Source of the DNA: Branchiostoma floridae
Lineage: Eukaryota > Chordata > Leptocardii > Amphioxiformes > Branchiostomatidae
DNA: 64,000 bases
Direction: 5' to 3'
NCBI RefSeq assembly: GCF_000003815.2
Contig: NC_049986.1
Coordinates: 20,621,254-20,685,253, forward strand
Shown in pieces: positions 54,861 to 64,000 of the stretch. A program made the translations under genes and the position numbers. How positions within the stretch are numbered: position 1 is the first letter of the stretch; the number at the start of each line of letters is the position of its first letter. The notes under the pieces are model-generated. The model did no database searches and was not told the DNA's origin. It worked only from the letters and a program-made list of their open reading frames with translations.

Positions 54861-55324
54861 GGGGTTGTCGCCGGAATTTGTCGTTTCAATCAGACTTGTT
54901 CCGACGTGAAGGTTGGTGTATTCTCGGGTCGCGGTCGGGGCTTGGTCGGACTCTTTTCAGTCACTACTCTGCACAAACTGAAGATTCACTGAAGCAGAGG
55001 AAAGGTAGATCCATGCCGTGCAGTTCAACCATAAACGATACGATATATGATGATTTCTGAACCTGCAGGAACCAATAGATTATCTGTCCAGATAAAAGTC
55101 ACGTAGAATCTTGCTCTCTCATTTTAATGAAGATCAGGTATTCTGTTGGCCTTGCCCACAATACATCATTAAGCAGTAGACGCAATTCTGACGACGGTCA
55201 GACAGAGCCATGAACTAGATTGGAGACACGCCAATGGGAAAGACTAGGCTTAGGACCAACACTTTCCTCTTCGTGGCTGAGCAAGAATGGATGGGCAGAG
55301 GCCTTTATTGCAGGTAGAAGCACC

Positions 55325-55951
55325 AGGGGTGCCTAAGCATTTGCACGAACCCTATGAAATTCGTACGAATATTATGTGATACACACGAATCACTATGCGA
55401 AAACGCACGAATATTATGAAATTCGCACGAATCACTATGCGAAATCGTACGAATTTTATGAAATTCGCACGAATCACTATGTGACACACACGAGCCTTAT
55501 GTGATTTGCACGATCCTTATGCAAAAACGGCGGCCGGGAGGAGGCATGATTTTGAGCGTTTTTACCCGAGATATTTATATTTCAAGGCATGTAATGGACA
55601 TTTACCGTCGCAAAGATTTGATAGCCTGTGAGCTACTGTTTAGCTTCATTTCGGCGTGTTACATCGTATTTTCAGTCGCCGAAGCGGCGAAGCCGCCATC
55701 TTGAAAATCCCGCTCCGTTTGTCACGTGACCCCGCCAGTGGTTGCGCAATTTCGCATAAGGATCGTGCAAATCACATAAGGCTCGTGTGTGTCACATAGT
55801 GATTCGTGCGAATTTCATAAAATTCGTACGATTTCGCATAGTGATTCGTGCGAATTTCATAATATTCGTGCGTTTTCGCATAGTGATTCGTGTGTATCAC
55901 ATAATATTCGTACGAATTTCATAGGGTTCGTGCAAATGCTTAGGCACCCCT
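55325..55951. mobile_element. 627-bp foldback element
   Basis: The arms 55325-55530 and 55746-55951 are near-perfect inverted copies of about 206 bp, beginning AGGGGTGCCTAAGCATTTGC. Within each arm CGAATCACTATGCGAAA and CACGAATATTATG units repeat. The 215-bp centre includes AGCCGCCATCTTGAAAA. Flanks share AGCAC, a possible target duplication. Confidence 0.92.
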
Positions 55952-57040
55952 GAGCACGCCACCGATAGATTAGGCCGTGCAAAGAAGCGATACTGTACCA
56001 TTCTTGTATGTGAATCAACCTACAGGGTTCAATTTACCTTACCACGCCAAGTCAGGCCACCCAAAGTCGACTCTGCTCCGCAAAGTTCCTCCCACAGAGG
56101 CAGAAATCCCGGTAATTTCCCACCCTCGCCTACCCTGGGTACCAGACAGCCGTGCTGTAGTCGCTAATCTCTTCGGCCCGGGAAACAACTTGCCCCGCCG
56201 CCAAACACAGCAAGCGGGACCTGATTATATATTAAATTTATATACATCAGAGACCGGGTGCCAATAACTGTAGTAGTAGGAGTAGTAGTAATTGGTTTAA
56301 TGACAAAAAGCTGTATCAAATCGGCCTTGCACTAAACACCGAATTGTGCCGAGATTTACAAGCGAACTATGCAGAAAAACAAACGCGATAAATTACAATA
56401 TTTACAAATAACTTTCTATCATTACTAATTACTATATCATGATAGTTGCGGACTTATACAATTAAAATCTGGTCTCTGTTTGAATTTATAAAAAAAACAA
56501 GTGACTGTCCAACATGAATATCAGTAGGAGTAGCTCTTAGTGCAAATAGAGATCGGACTGTGACCTTCCCGAGCGAAAGGGCTATAATTTAGCGCGAAAG
56601 TCTGGTATCCAGGCTACCCCTCGCCCTCTGTATCCCGCGGTTCTGACCTCGCTAAACTTTCCCACAAACTTGTAACTCGGAGGTTAAACTGTTTGAGTGG
56701 CTATTACCCGTTTGCCCCCGAGGCAGAAAACACCATGCCCCGCTCAATCACGGCGAAATCACTGACACTGGTAAGTGTTTCATCATTCGTCTTTTATTCT
56801 TATATATTAACCCTTGGCACGCTGTGATATTGTTTCCCAATTCAACCCCCCTAAACTGGGTAAATGTGTAAGATCAGTAAAACTTAACTCATCTGTGCTG
56901 CTGTTGCAGATGTACTTTACCAATGCCAATCGAGACGGTTTGCTGCTGTGTGCAAGATTTAAGTGGGAAATGTCACAAAAATACAGGGTCATATAGGTGC
57001 ACTTCTGGTGAAAGAAATAAGAACATGTCTGAAAGTAGCC
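55952..57040. other. no supported gene
   Basis: Short frames only. A Kozak-like ACACCATG at about 56731 opens 13 codons that run into TG/GTAAGT, an arrangement like a first coding exon, but I found nothing on the plus strand for it to join. A GGTATCCAGGCTACC element end lies near 56610. Confidence 0.35.
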
Positions 57041-57046
57041 AAAAAT

Positions 57047-57052
57047 TTTATT
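57047..57052 (-). terminator. poly(A) signal candidate, Prrx-type gene
   Basis: On the minus strand the sequence reads AATAAA about 680 bp beyond the stop codon of the homeobox gene, implying a 3' UTR of about 0.7 kb. Confidence 0.5.
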
Positions 57053-57732
57053 CAAAATACAAATGAATTTTAAAACATCTTACACGGGTTCGTTAGAGTT
57101 GTCAAACTTGGCTTTACATTACAGCAGCTATGAATACAAAGAGAGCTCATTCTAGTCTACTACTTGTGTTAACGTTCTCAATTGGAACGAGGAATGCCAT
57201 GATCGTGTCTCTCATTAAATCGAGACTGAGAAAGGCACTTTTCAGGGAAAAATATTCCCATTTGTAGGCAATGGTTCTACCAATGAAAATTCTACCGTAT
57301 GATGCTTTAAAGCACAAGGTGGGAATTTAGCAGTTATAATTATCGATATAAAAAAATCGTAAGGCACAGTAAGTCCGAATCTTCGAGCAGATTTTCGGCC
57401 AGAGACTAAATATCGTAGTATATTTGTCTTCATTATTTTCTGACCAACTTCAATAATGGCAATGAGGACTCCCGATTTAGTAAATACTAGTACTTAGCCT
57501 AGTTAGCCATACATTCCTTCAAGTTGGCTTTTCATACATGTACAACTTATGTCTATAAAGGATATAAAACAATTTACATTGAAAATATCCACTTAAAGTT
57601 CTTAACAAAGTTTAACTCTTACGCATATTACATTATTTTTAATACCTTAGAGCTTGACAAGTTTAAAATCGTCGGTTGTCATTTTCTAAAAGCTATGACG
57701 TAAAAACTACGGTTGTTATTGCAGCAGCGCCC

Positions 57733-57904
57733 TCAAGCGGTGATGGAGCCGTGCTGCAGGCTGTATTCCTTTGCACGCAGGCGCAGGTTGGCGATGCTGG
57801 AGCCGACGTGCACGTTCTGACCAGGTGTGATGGAACAGGTGGACGGCACGACGCTGGCGTGAGACACGATCGGGTTGTACGGCGACGTCGGTGACGACCA
57901 GCTG
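57733..57904 (-). CDS. Prrx: Prrx-type homeobox gene, last exon (OAR)
   Basis: The exon follows a TTTTTCTAG acceptor and joins the previous exon in phase 2 (DYLS/SWSSPTSPYNPIV). It encodes SSIANLRLRAKEYSLQ, the OAR motif found at the C-terminus of many paired-class homeoproteins, and stops a few residues later at 57733-57735. Prrx1/2 likewise have DYLSWG before a Ser/Pro/Tyr stretch and the OAR near the end. The OAR is thought to restrain transcriptional activation. Confidence 0.9.
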
Positions 57905-58184
57905 CTAGAAAAACAACAAGAAGTAAACTATTTTTAAATTTGATGTTTCAAGCAATAAGGTTGTGCATAAAGGCGGAGTGAAACGTCAATGATAAACAGC
58001 TAAAAAGGTTTTCAATAGGTGACTTTGAAAATGAAAGAAAATGTCCTATTTCAACCGAAGTAGTCGGACGCAATCGGCACTGGTCGTGGAACAATTACAA
58101 TGGAGAGCATTGGGCGTCGGTCGGAGAGCAATCGTATAACTACATCATATTCGGAAAGCGACCAGCTCTAACCTAAGGCATTGG

Positions 58185-59230
58185 TGATTGATCGGTTCTT
58201 ACCTGAGGTAATCTGGCGCAATAGGCATTGTTCGGAGACTGATCGGACCATATTGTCATATTCGGGGAGCGATCGGTTCTTACCTGAGGTAATCGGGAGC
58301 GATCGGCGTTGGTCGGGAACGGATCGGTTCTTATTTGAGGAAATCTAAAGCGATCGGCGTTGGTCGGAGAGTGATCGGTTCTTACCTGAGGTAATCGGGA
58401 GCGATCGGCGTTGGTCGGGGCGCGATCGGTTCTTACCTGAGGTAATCGGGAGCGATCGGCGTTGGTCGGGGAGCGATCGGCTCTTACCTGAGATAATCGG
58501 GAGCGATCGGCGTCGGTCGGGTTCATACCTGAGGTAATCCGGAATGATCGGCGTTGGTCGGGGAGTGAGTGTTCGGTTCTTACCTGAGGTAATCGGGAGC
58601 GATCGGCGTTGGTCGGGGAGCGATCGGTTCTCGCCTGAGGTAATCGGGAGCGATCGGCGTTTGCCGGGGAGCGATCGGTTCTTAACATCATATCTGGGAA
58701 GCTATCCATTATTACCTGAAAGTATTGGGTTTTGCTTGTTTGTTTGTTCTTACCTGAGATAATCGGGAGCGATCGGCGTCGGTCGGGGAGCGATCGGCGT
58801 TGGTCGGGAAGTGTTCAGACCACAACGTCATATCTGGAAAGCTATCGATTCTTACCTGAAATTATTGGGTTTTGTTTGTTGGCAATATATTGTCATAACG
58901 TCATTTTCGGGATGCGATCGGTTCTTACCTGAGGTAATCGGGAGCGATCGGCGTTGGTCGGGAGCGATCGGCGTTGGTCGGGGAGTGTTCAGACCGAGTG
59001 TTAAGGTAATCGGGGGCGATCGGCGTTGGTCGGGAAGCGATCGGTTCTTACTTGAGGTTATCGGAAGCGATCGGCAATAGTTGGGAAGCGATCGGACAGT
59101 CGTATCTGGGAATAGCTGGGAAGCTATCAATTCTTGCCTGAAATTAAGGGGCTTTGTTTGTTTGTTTGTTTGTTTGTTTGCTCTTACCTGAGGTAATCGG
59201 GAGCGATCGGCGTTGGTCGGGGAGCGATCG
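58185..59230 (-). repeat. minisatellite made of a Prrx exon end and donor
   Basis: About twelve diverged units of 48-53 bp (plus partial ones) resemble the final 38 or so bases of the upstream exon together with its 5' splice site. On the minus strand the unit ends CCGATCGCTCCCGATTACC then TCAGGTAAGAAC. At least eight copies keep a perfect CAGGTAAG; others have GC, AT or altered donors. Unit donors lie near 58200, 58280, 58332, 58382, 58434, 58483, 58525, 58582, 58632, 58752, 58923 and 59049. Interspersed segments contain TGAAATTATTGGGTTTTG-type spacers. Confidence 0.92.
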
Positions 59231-59342
59231 GCTGCTCGATGGAGACGCCCTCGGGGTGGACCTGCCTGAGCAGCCCGTTGCGAGTCTGAAGCAGGGTCCG
59301 CTCGTTCCGCCGGAACTTCGCTCTCCGGTTCTGGAACCACAC
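59188..59342 (-). CDS. Prrx: Prrx-type homeobox gene, homeodomain 3' exon
   Basis: After a CCCCTCAG acceptor the exon opens VWFQNRRAKFRRNER, the end of recognition helix 3 of a paired-class homeodomain with glutamine at position 50. The FRRNER ending is characteristic of Prrx. IEQPIAPRPTPIAPDYL follows, like VEQPIVPRPAPRPTDYL in vertebrate Prrx. The intron at VWFQ is the standard position for this class. The donor is CAG/GTAAGA. The earlier homeodomain exon was not found to the right of this exon and is presumably outside the window. Confidence 0.92.
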
Positions 59343-59489
59343 CTGAGGGGACGACAAGACAAGAGGGCAAACGTCACTAAACGCGTAATACTTAGCCTGA
59401 CTAAAATAGCGCTCCTAGTTGCCGCCACCTCTCGGGGAGGGGGTCATTAACCCCAGACAGACAGAGATACGTCATACTAGGGTCATATA

Positions 59490-59800
59490 CAAACTGACCA
59501 TGCCGACCTTCTGGCATAGTGGATAAGAGACTGCTTATACTCGCCCCTTGTGCTTCAAATGTGTAGCATCGAAAGACCGTACGCGTGTGACTATGCTACC
59601 GGGCACGAGATCGATAGGTGATGGGTTCGACTCCTGGCTAGACATGGTGTCTTTGGAATAGGCACTTAACACGACTTTTCTCATTCCAACCAGGTGTATA
59701 GATGGGTACCTTGGCGATATGTCGCGTACTGACTCCTCTGGCCAGACGATTCCTCTAGTACACTATTTCCTCTACTTGTTCAATTTCTACTATACTATCT
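59490..59800 (+). mobile_element. tRNA-derived SINE
   Basis: GCATAGTGGATAAGAGACTG resembles an A box and ATGGGTTCGACTCC (59622-59635) a B box. Downstream, CTCATTCCAACCAGGTGT and GGGTACC match the SINE at 17883-18105. It lies upstream of the visible Prrx exons, on the opposite strand. Confidence 0.7.
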
Positions 59801-60779
59801 GACCAGTGATCCGAGGAGCCTGGCAGAGGCTGACTTGACGTGTAAAGAGGTAAATCACTAAAACGTTCAATCAATGGACGGATCATCTGCGAGATGGTGT
59901 CGTCGAAATCTGAAGAAAGAGATTATTACATGTACTTCCATAAGGTTGCTGTTAAAGTACGGTTTTATAAAACAGCTTTGACCAACTCTTTATCATACCA
60001 CAAATGTTCTTCTGCCTTACTGGGACGCTTACAGCGTTGTATTTCATGTAAGAGTCCCTAACTTCAACAGGCCTGGTAGGTCAGGTGCTTGTAAAGTTTG
60101 ATCGACACCTGTTATGGCTTCCCGCGAATTTACGTCAAGCCAACACATCGTCTGCCACACGCCGCTCAATAACAACCTGTTATCTCGTCTGTCCCGGGAT
60201 CAATGGCGGGAATGGATTGCAGGTCAGAGGTCACGACACCTGGTTACCCATGTCGTGCGTGGGAGTCAGACAGACGAGCTACGCCAGCCGCTGTTGTGTC
60301 CGTCGTTTAATTAAGAGCAGGAGACCCCATCAAATCTTCGGGACACGCATCCATAAAACCTGCCAGCCGGGACCCCTTCCACTGCCTTTAATTCGCCTTT
60401 CATTGGCGCCAATTGCCGGACCCCGACGCCCAACCTCGCCCGACGAACCCGACCTCTTCCCTCAGTTCGTTAAACATTTATCCCCAGGCAACAACTTTCA
60501 ATTACGCAGCGGCACAACTTCTGGTGTCCCGTTACCGGGGAAACATGTGGGGCTCGTTATGTTCCAATATCGGCGGTTACGGCTTGGCCCGGTGGCGTCT
60601 GAGCGGAATTAGCGGGCACAGGGCGGCGAGGAGATGGATGGACCACGGGCAGGGGCACAGCGCCTGGTGGGAGCACATGTACTGTACATACTGTACACAC
60701 CATGGGTAGCCTGTTGGAAGCACATGTAGGTACACACTCTCGGCTGGGCAAGTGGCTACCTAGAGCTATCACTGCACCC

Positions 60780-61150
60780 AACCCCACCACGAAATATACC
60801 CTGGCGACAAATAAACACACACACACGTTTACGTGCACACATCCGCTAGTCCGTAATGGCTACCTGTGCGCTATAAGATAACAGTTATAAGTCAGAGCTA
60901 TCACCTCCCTTACGACACATAAGCACGCGCACACACAAACACAAACCTACACATACATGCACACACATACAAACACGCACTTTCTCTCTCGAAATATCTC
61001 TCACACACAATCACACACACAGACGCACATACATACAATAAACAATAAACAATCACAAACACGCACTCACTCACACACACACATATGCACAACATACACA
61101 CACACACACACATACACATGCACAAACAATAAGACGCACATTCGCACACA
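60780..61150. repeat. CA-rich low-complexity stretch
   Basis: ACACAC-rich DNA with CACATACA and CACGCAC interruptions. Open frames here on both strands are artefacts of composition. Confidence 0.9.
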
Positions 61151-61539
61151 GTTTTTCGTGTTGCTGTATCTCCCAGCGATTGCGCCTTTATTGTACATCC
61201 TCTGCTCAAAGCTTACGTGATAGTATTATAGCATTGGCGCTGGGTGACAGAGGGGCGACGTTTCCTAAGTGGCATTTGGCACGATAAGTGGAAAATTTAT
61301 CAACCCCGATCTCCACTTTTTAGCATCAAGCTATAAGGGAAAGAGCATGCCATGAGCAATTTGACAAGAGTGTATGCGCATTGCTACTGCCTAAATCGCT
61401 GTCTAACTGTAACGGGAAGTACAGTGTACGTTTATATTTAACAAAGCACCGAAATTGTACTGCAATATTGAAATCTAGGTTCCCAGAATAACGGTTCGCC
61501 AACTCCAAAACTCCTGACGTTTTGGAGTCTATATCCAGG

Positions 61540-61760
61540 GATGCAGAAAGAGTTTTGCAACTATTTACAGTGCAATTAACATAATCGCTTGTAAAGTTGC
61601 GTAATGTTCTAAATATACATAAAAACACGTTGGCTATTTCTATATCTTCCGGGATTAAAAAAAATGATATTTTTGCAACAATTTACAGTGCAATTAACAC
61701 AAAGGCTTGGAAAGTTACGTGATTTTCTAAATAGGCCTAAAAGTAAGTCGGCTTATTCTA
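61540..61760. repeat. direct duplication of ~120 bp
   Basis: Two adjacent copies share TTTTGCAACAATTTACAGTG-type starts and GCAATTAACA, CTTG(T/G)AAAGTT, TTCTAAATA segments (about 61551-61640 and 61669-61740). Both lie in presumed Prrx intron or upstream DNA and have no coding capacity. Confidence 0.7.
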
Positions 61761-62529
61761 TTCTAATGCATCTGTTAGCACTTCATATTACTTTGGGTGG
61801 TCCGACTCCTCTCATGTATTTACCAAGTGAAGGGTTTTTACGATTGCCAAATTTTGCTAGAAGTCGAAGCGCCAGGTGGATTTACTGGCAAAAGTACCTC
61901 CTGTTTTGTCTGAACCCACAGCTTTTACTGTCACCTATAGTAAAAATTTTAAAAAGAAAACGGCGATATTTATTCAGGTCATCAGATTTAATTGCAAGTC
62001 GTCTAAGGCGAAAGGTTTAATTATGAGCAGACCAACAGTTAGGTTTGAAACTTTTATCACCTTTAAATTGAACTATTATATCTTAAAACAAAACACGTGT
62101 GACTTGCTGCTCTCGATGACTTCGTCTGGCATTAATCGAAAATTAATAGTGCAGGAATCTTTCAAATCAAACATTTGTAGACTAATTTTTTTGTGAAGCA
62201 AATTTGCTAACTAAGAGAATAAGACATGGGAAAGGTTTTAAAGCAATATTCGTGACCTTGTTTTCGTTCGCTTCTGTTGTGAACTTACCGAATTCAGCTT
62301 GTTTCTGCTATGTATCCCCCCACCCCCCAATCCTCTTCGCTCCCTTATATCTGCTCGTATATGTATCGAAGGCAGATAATTGTAATGGACAACTTCAAGT
62401 CAACTGTACACGCTTATGCCACATCTTTAGAAATTACACTTGAGCCGCATAGTTTCCATTTTGACTTTAATGACCCTAATGCTTTCTTAAATTTATTAAG
62501 TTTCTAAACGGGAAAAATATGCGTCTCCA

Positions 62530-62790
62530 AAGCACTAGTCTATTCTGAAGATGTGGCCGGGTGTGTACGGTTGATTTGAAGGTTGCCCACTTTATTTTCC
62601 TGTCATGTATTGAAAGCTTATGATGCGTTACACCAGTGTTACTGACGAAAGACGCCGGTGGCTGTCTGAAACGTCTGACCGTTTCCCAAACCATATCCAG
62701 TTGCTTGAGTAACTACTTTTTGGCGTATCTCATTACCAGGATGTCAAACCTTCATCGACTTATGATGCGTTATCAGCATGCCCGTCATCC
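62530..62790 (+). mobile_element. dispersed repeat with TGACGAAAGACGCCGG
   Basis: The segment TGACGAAAGACGCCGGTGGC, CTGAAACGTCTGACCG and a TTTCCCAAACCATA run is related, inverted, to 29145-29275. A loosely similar CGAAACGTC phrase also occurs near 48922. It is probably a retroelement fragment of unknown class. Confidence 0.45.
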
Positions 62791-62989
62791 CAAATCAAAA
62801 CGCCGTCTGACGAGTTTTGTTCCGAGTAGCGAGTAATACGGACAAGAGTGCACGCTGCGGGCCAGACAGACAACCCTGGAGCCGCGCTCAGGACCGGGCA
62901 ACTTTCCCGCCAAAACTCCGCGGGACAGAATGGCGGGAATGTCTGCGATGCGAGTACGCAGGTGCAGGTGTAGCGGGCCAGTTGGTACC

Positions 62990-63580
62990 CCTGGTAATTA
63001 TGTCCGACACGGCCGACATCATCCATAATTAGGCATAAACAGTTATGGCATGAAGAGAAATTTTGCCAGGACGGTACTGTTGAAATGCACCAATAACATG
63101 TTAGAGGTCCAGACGCAGTCTTGCTGCTTTGCAAATCGAGGCCGTTGCATGATGTTCAGCAGGCTAGCGGGTACGGCGGGTGATTATGTCCGACACGACC
63201 GATATCATCCATAATTAGGCATAAACAGTTATGGCATGAAGAGAAATTTTGCAGTATCAGTTGAATTGCACCAATAGTACGCCAGTCAGGTTCAGAGGCT
63301 TACGTTTCACTGTCATTTATGATAAAATTGAAAAACGGCGATTTTTTGTTCAGGTCAGCACTTTTAATTGCAAGTCGTCTTATAGGCAAAGGGTGTAATT
63401 ATGAGCGGTTCTACTGTAAGGTTTGGCACTTTTTATCACCACCATTACTGCTTTGCAAATCAATGCCACTACAGTACCAGTAATGTTCAGCAGACCAGTT
63501 GGCACGGCTGGTAATTATGTCAGACCTGAACGACATCATCCATAGACACTCATGTCACGACTAGGAATTATGCCAGCATC
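62990..63580. repeat. repeated noncoding blocks with TAATTA sites
   Basis: Near 62993 and 63181, two copies contain CATCCATAATTAGGCATAAA and CAGTTATGGCATGAAGAGAA. A third partial copy starts near 63508. Between them, 63320-63440 (CAGGTCAGCACTTTTAATTG onward) is a diverged copy of 61975-62065. The TAATTA cores fit homeodomain-binding sites, but this is motif-level evidence only. Confidence 0.65.
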
Positions 63581-63599
63581 GTATCTATTAAACAGACAA

Positions 63600-64000
63600 T
63601 GCCGAAAAAAAACCAACGGAACTAGCTTGATATATCTATGGATATTTCATATGTAAGATTAAGGAGGTTAAAATCAAATTGACCTCCATGGTAAGATGAA
63701 ACGTGTCTTTTATGCAATTTTGGCACGTGACTCTTGCTAGTTTCGCTGCTGCATATCTATAATGTAGCGAAAAGTTACTAATTAGCCTTGATATATTAAA
63801 ATACGATGTGACACTCGAGAAAGTGTCGACGGTCAAGGTGATAAAGTCAGCTGACGGACTGAATTGCCGCTTGTTAGCGTCGCCTCACTGCATCCCGACT
63901 CTCTACCACACCCTCTGGAGACGCCGACAGCCAGAAAAATTAATTGGTGCACCTCGTTCAATTAGGGCAACGACACCGCTGCGCTGGTGTTGTGAGATTT
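63600..64000. other. no gene seen at right edge
   Basis: No coding feature found. I looked on the minus strand for the missing 5' part of the homeodomain (residues before VWFQ) and did not see it. Confidence 0.4.

Noticed and set aside
55325-55951. CRISPR-like array because of regularly spaced CGAAT repeats
   Set aside because: The repeats form two inverted arms without unique spacers, and the genome is eukaryotic.
56731-56775. Possible first coding exon on the plus strand (ATG, 13 codons, GTAAGT)
   Set aside because: No downstream plus-strand exon in a compatible frame was found, so it remains only a chance donor after an ATG.
58173-58709. A 178-codon minus-strand frame rich in DRSPTNADRSRLPQV repeats
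   Set aside because: It is the translation of the minisatellite derived from the Prrx exon end. It has no domain and contains splice donors in each unit.
60910-61220. CVCVCM-rich and THTHT-rich frames
   Set aside because: They come from CA/TG-rich low-complexity DNA.

Overview
The window looks like cephalochordate (amphioxus, Branchiostoma-type) nuclear DNA. Three things point there: a Prrx-type homeobox gene with an OAR tail, C2H2 zinc-finger genes with CGY/CDY-type fingers, and a large secreted gene built by exon shuffling. Introns are short and packed with small inverted-repeat transposons. The species is inferred from gene content and style, not from a database match. Three N runs mark assembly gaps (5297-5396, 46421-46520, 46651-46836).

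Layout. 1-9300 is repeat-rich with no gene I can support: an AT-rich 33-bp minisatellite, exon-like blocks in three copies around a gap, and a 132-bp tandem array. 9335-16870 holds two related plus-strand zinc-finger genes. Each has a coding exon that opens right after a splice acceptor, an acidic Cys/Ser/Thr repeat region and C-terminal fingers. The first carries a frameshift. The second probably splices into a further finger exon. A deleted mariner element lies between them.

17602-52905 (minus strand) is one gene that can be followed exon by exon. I find 33 coding exons whose lengths sum to 5514 nt, an open frame of 1837 codons plus stop, with matching intron phases at every joint. The predicted protein is secreted: signal peptide, helical linker, PAN, EGF, C-type lectin, galactose-binding-like module, CUB, fucolectin-like FTP, second C-type lectin, PAN, CUB, CCP/sushi, three F5/8C (discoidin) domains, and a C-terminal fibrinogen-related domain. 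Most of these families bind carbohydrate or ligand, so the protein reads as a multivalent extracellular recognition molecule. I know of no described protein with this domain order. This is the main candidate for an undescribed system.

Introns of this gene hold many mobile elements, including a 5.06-kb foldback element with about 750-bp inverted arms at 40416-45476.

53000-57000 holds repeats, including a 627-bp foldback element. 57733-59342 (minus) holds the last two coding exons of a Prrx-type homeobox gene; its start and the first part of the homeodomain lie beyond the window's right end or were not found. The intron between these exons contains about a dozen degenerate copies of the upstream exon's own 3' end, each with a 5' splice-site sequence. 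59343-64000 looks like upstream intron or flank of that gene, with a SINE, CA-rich DNA and duplicated noncoding blocks.
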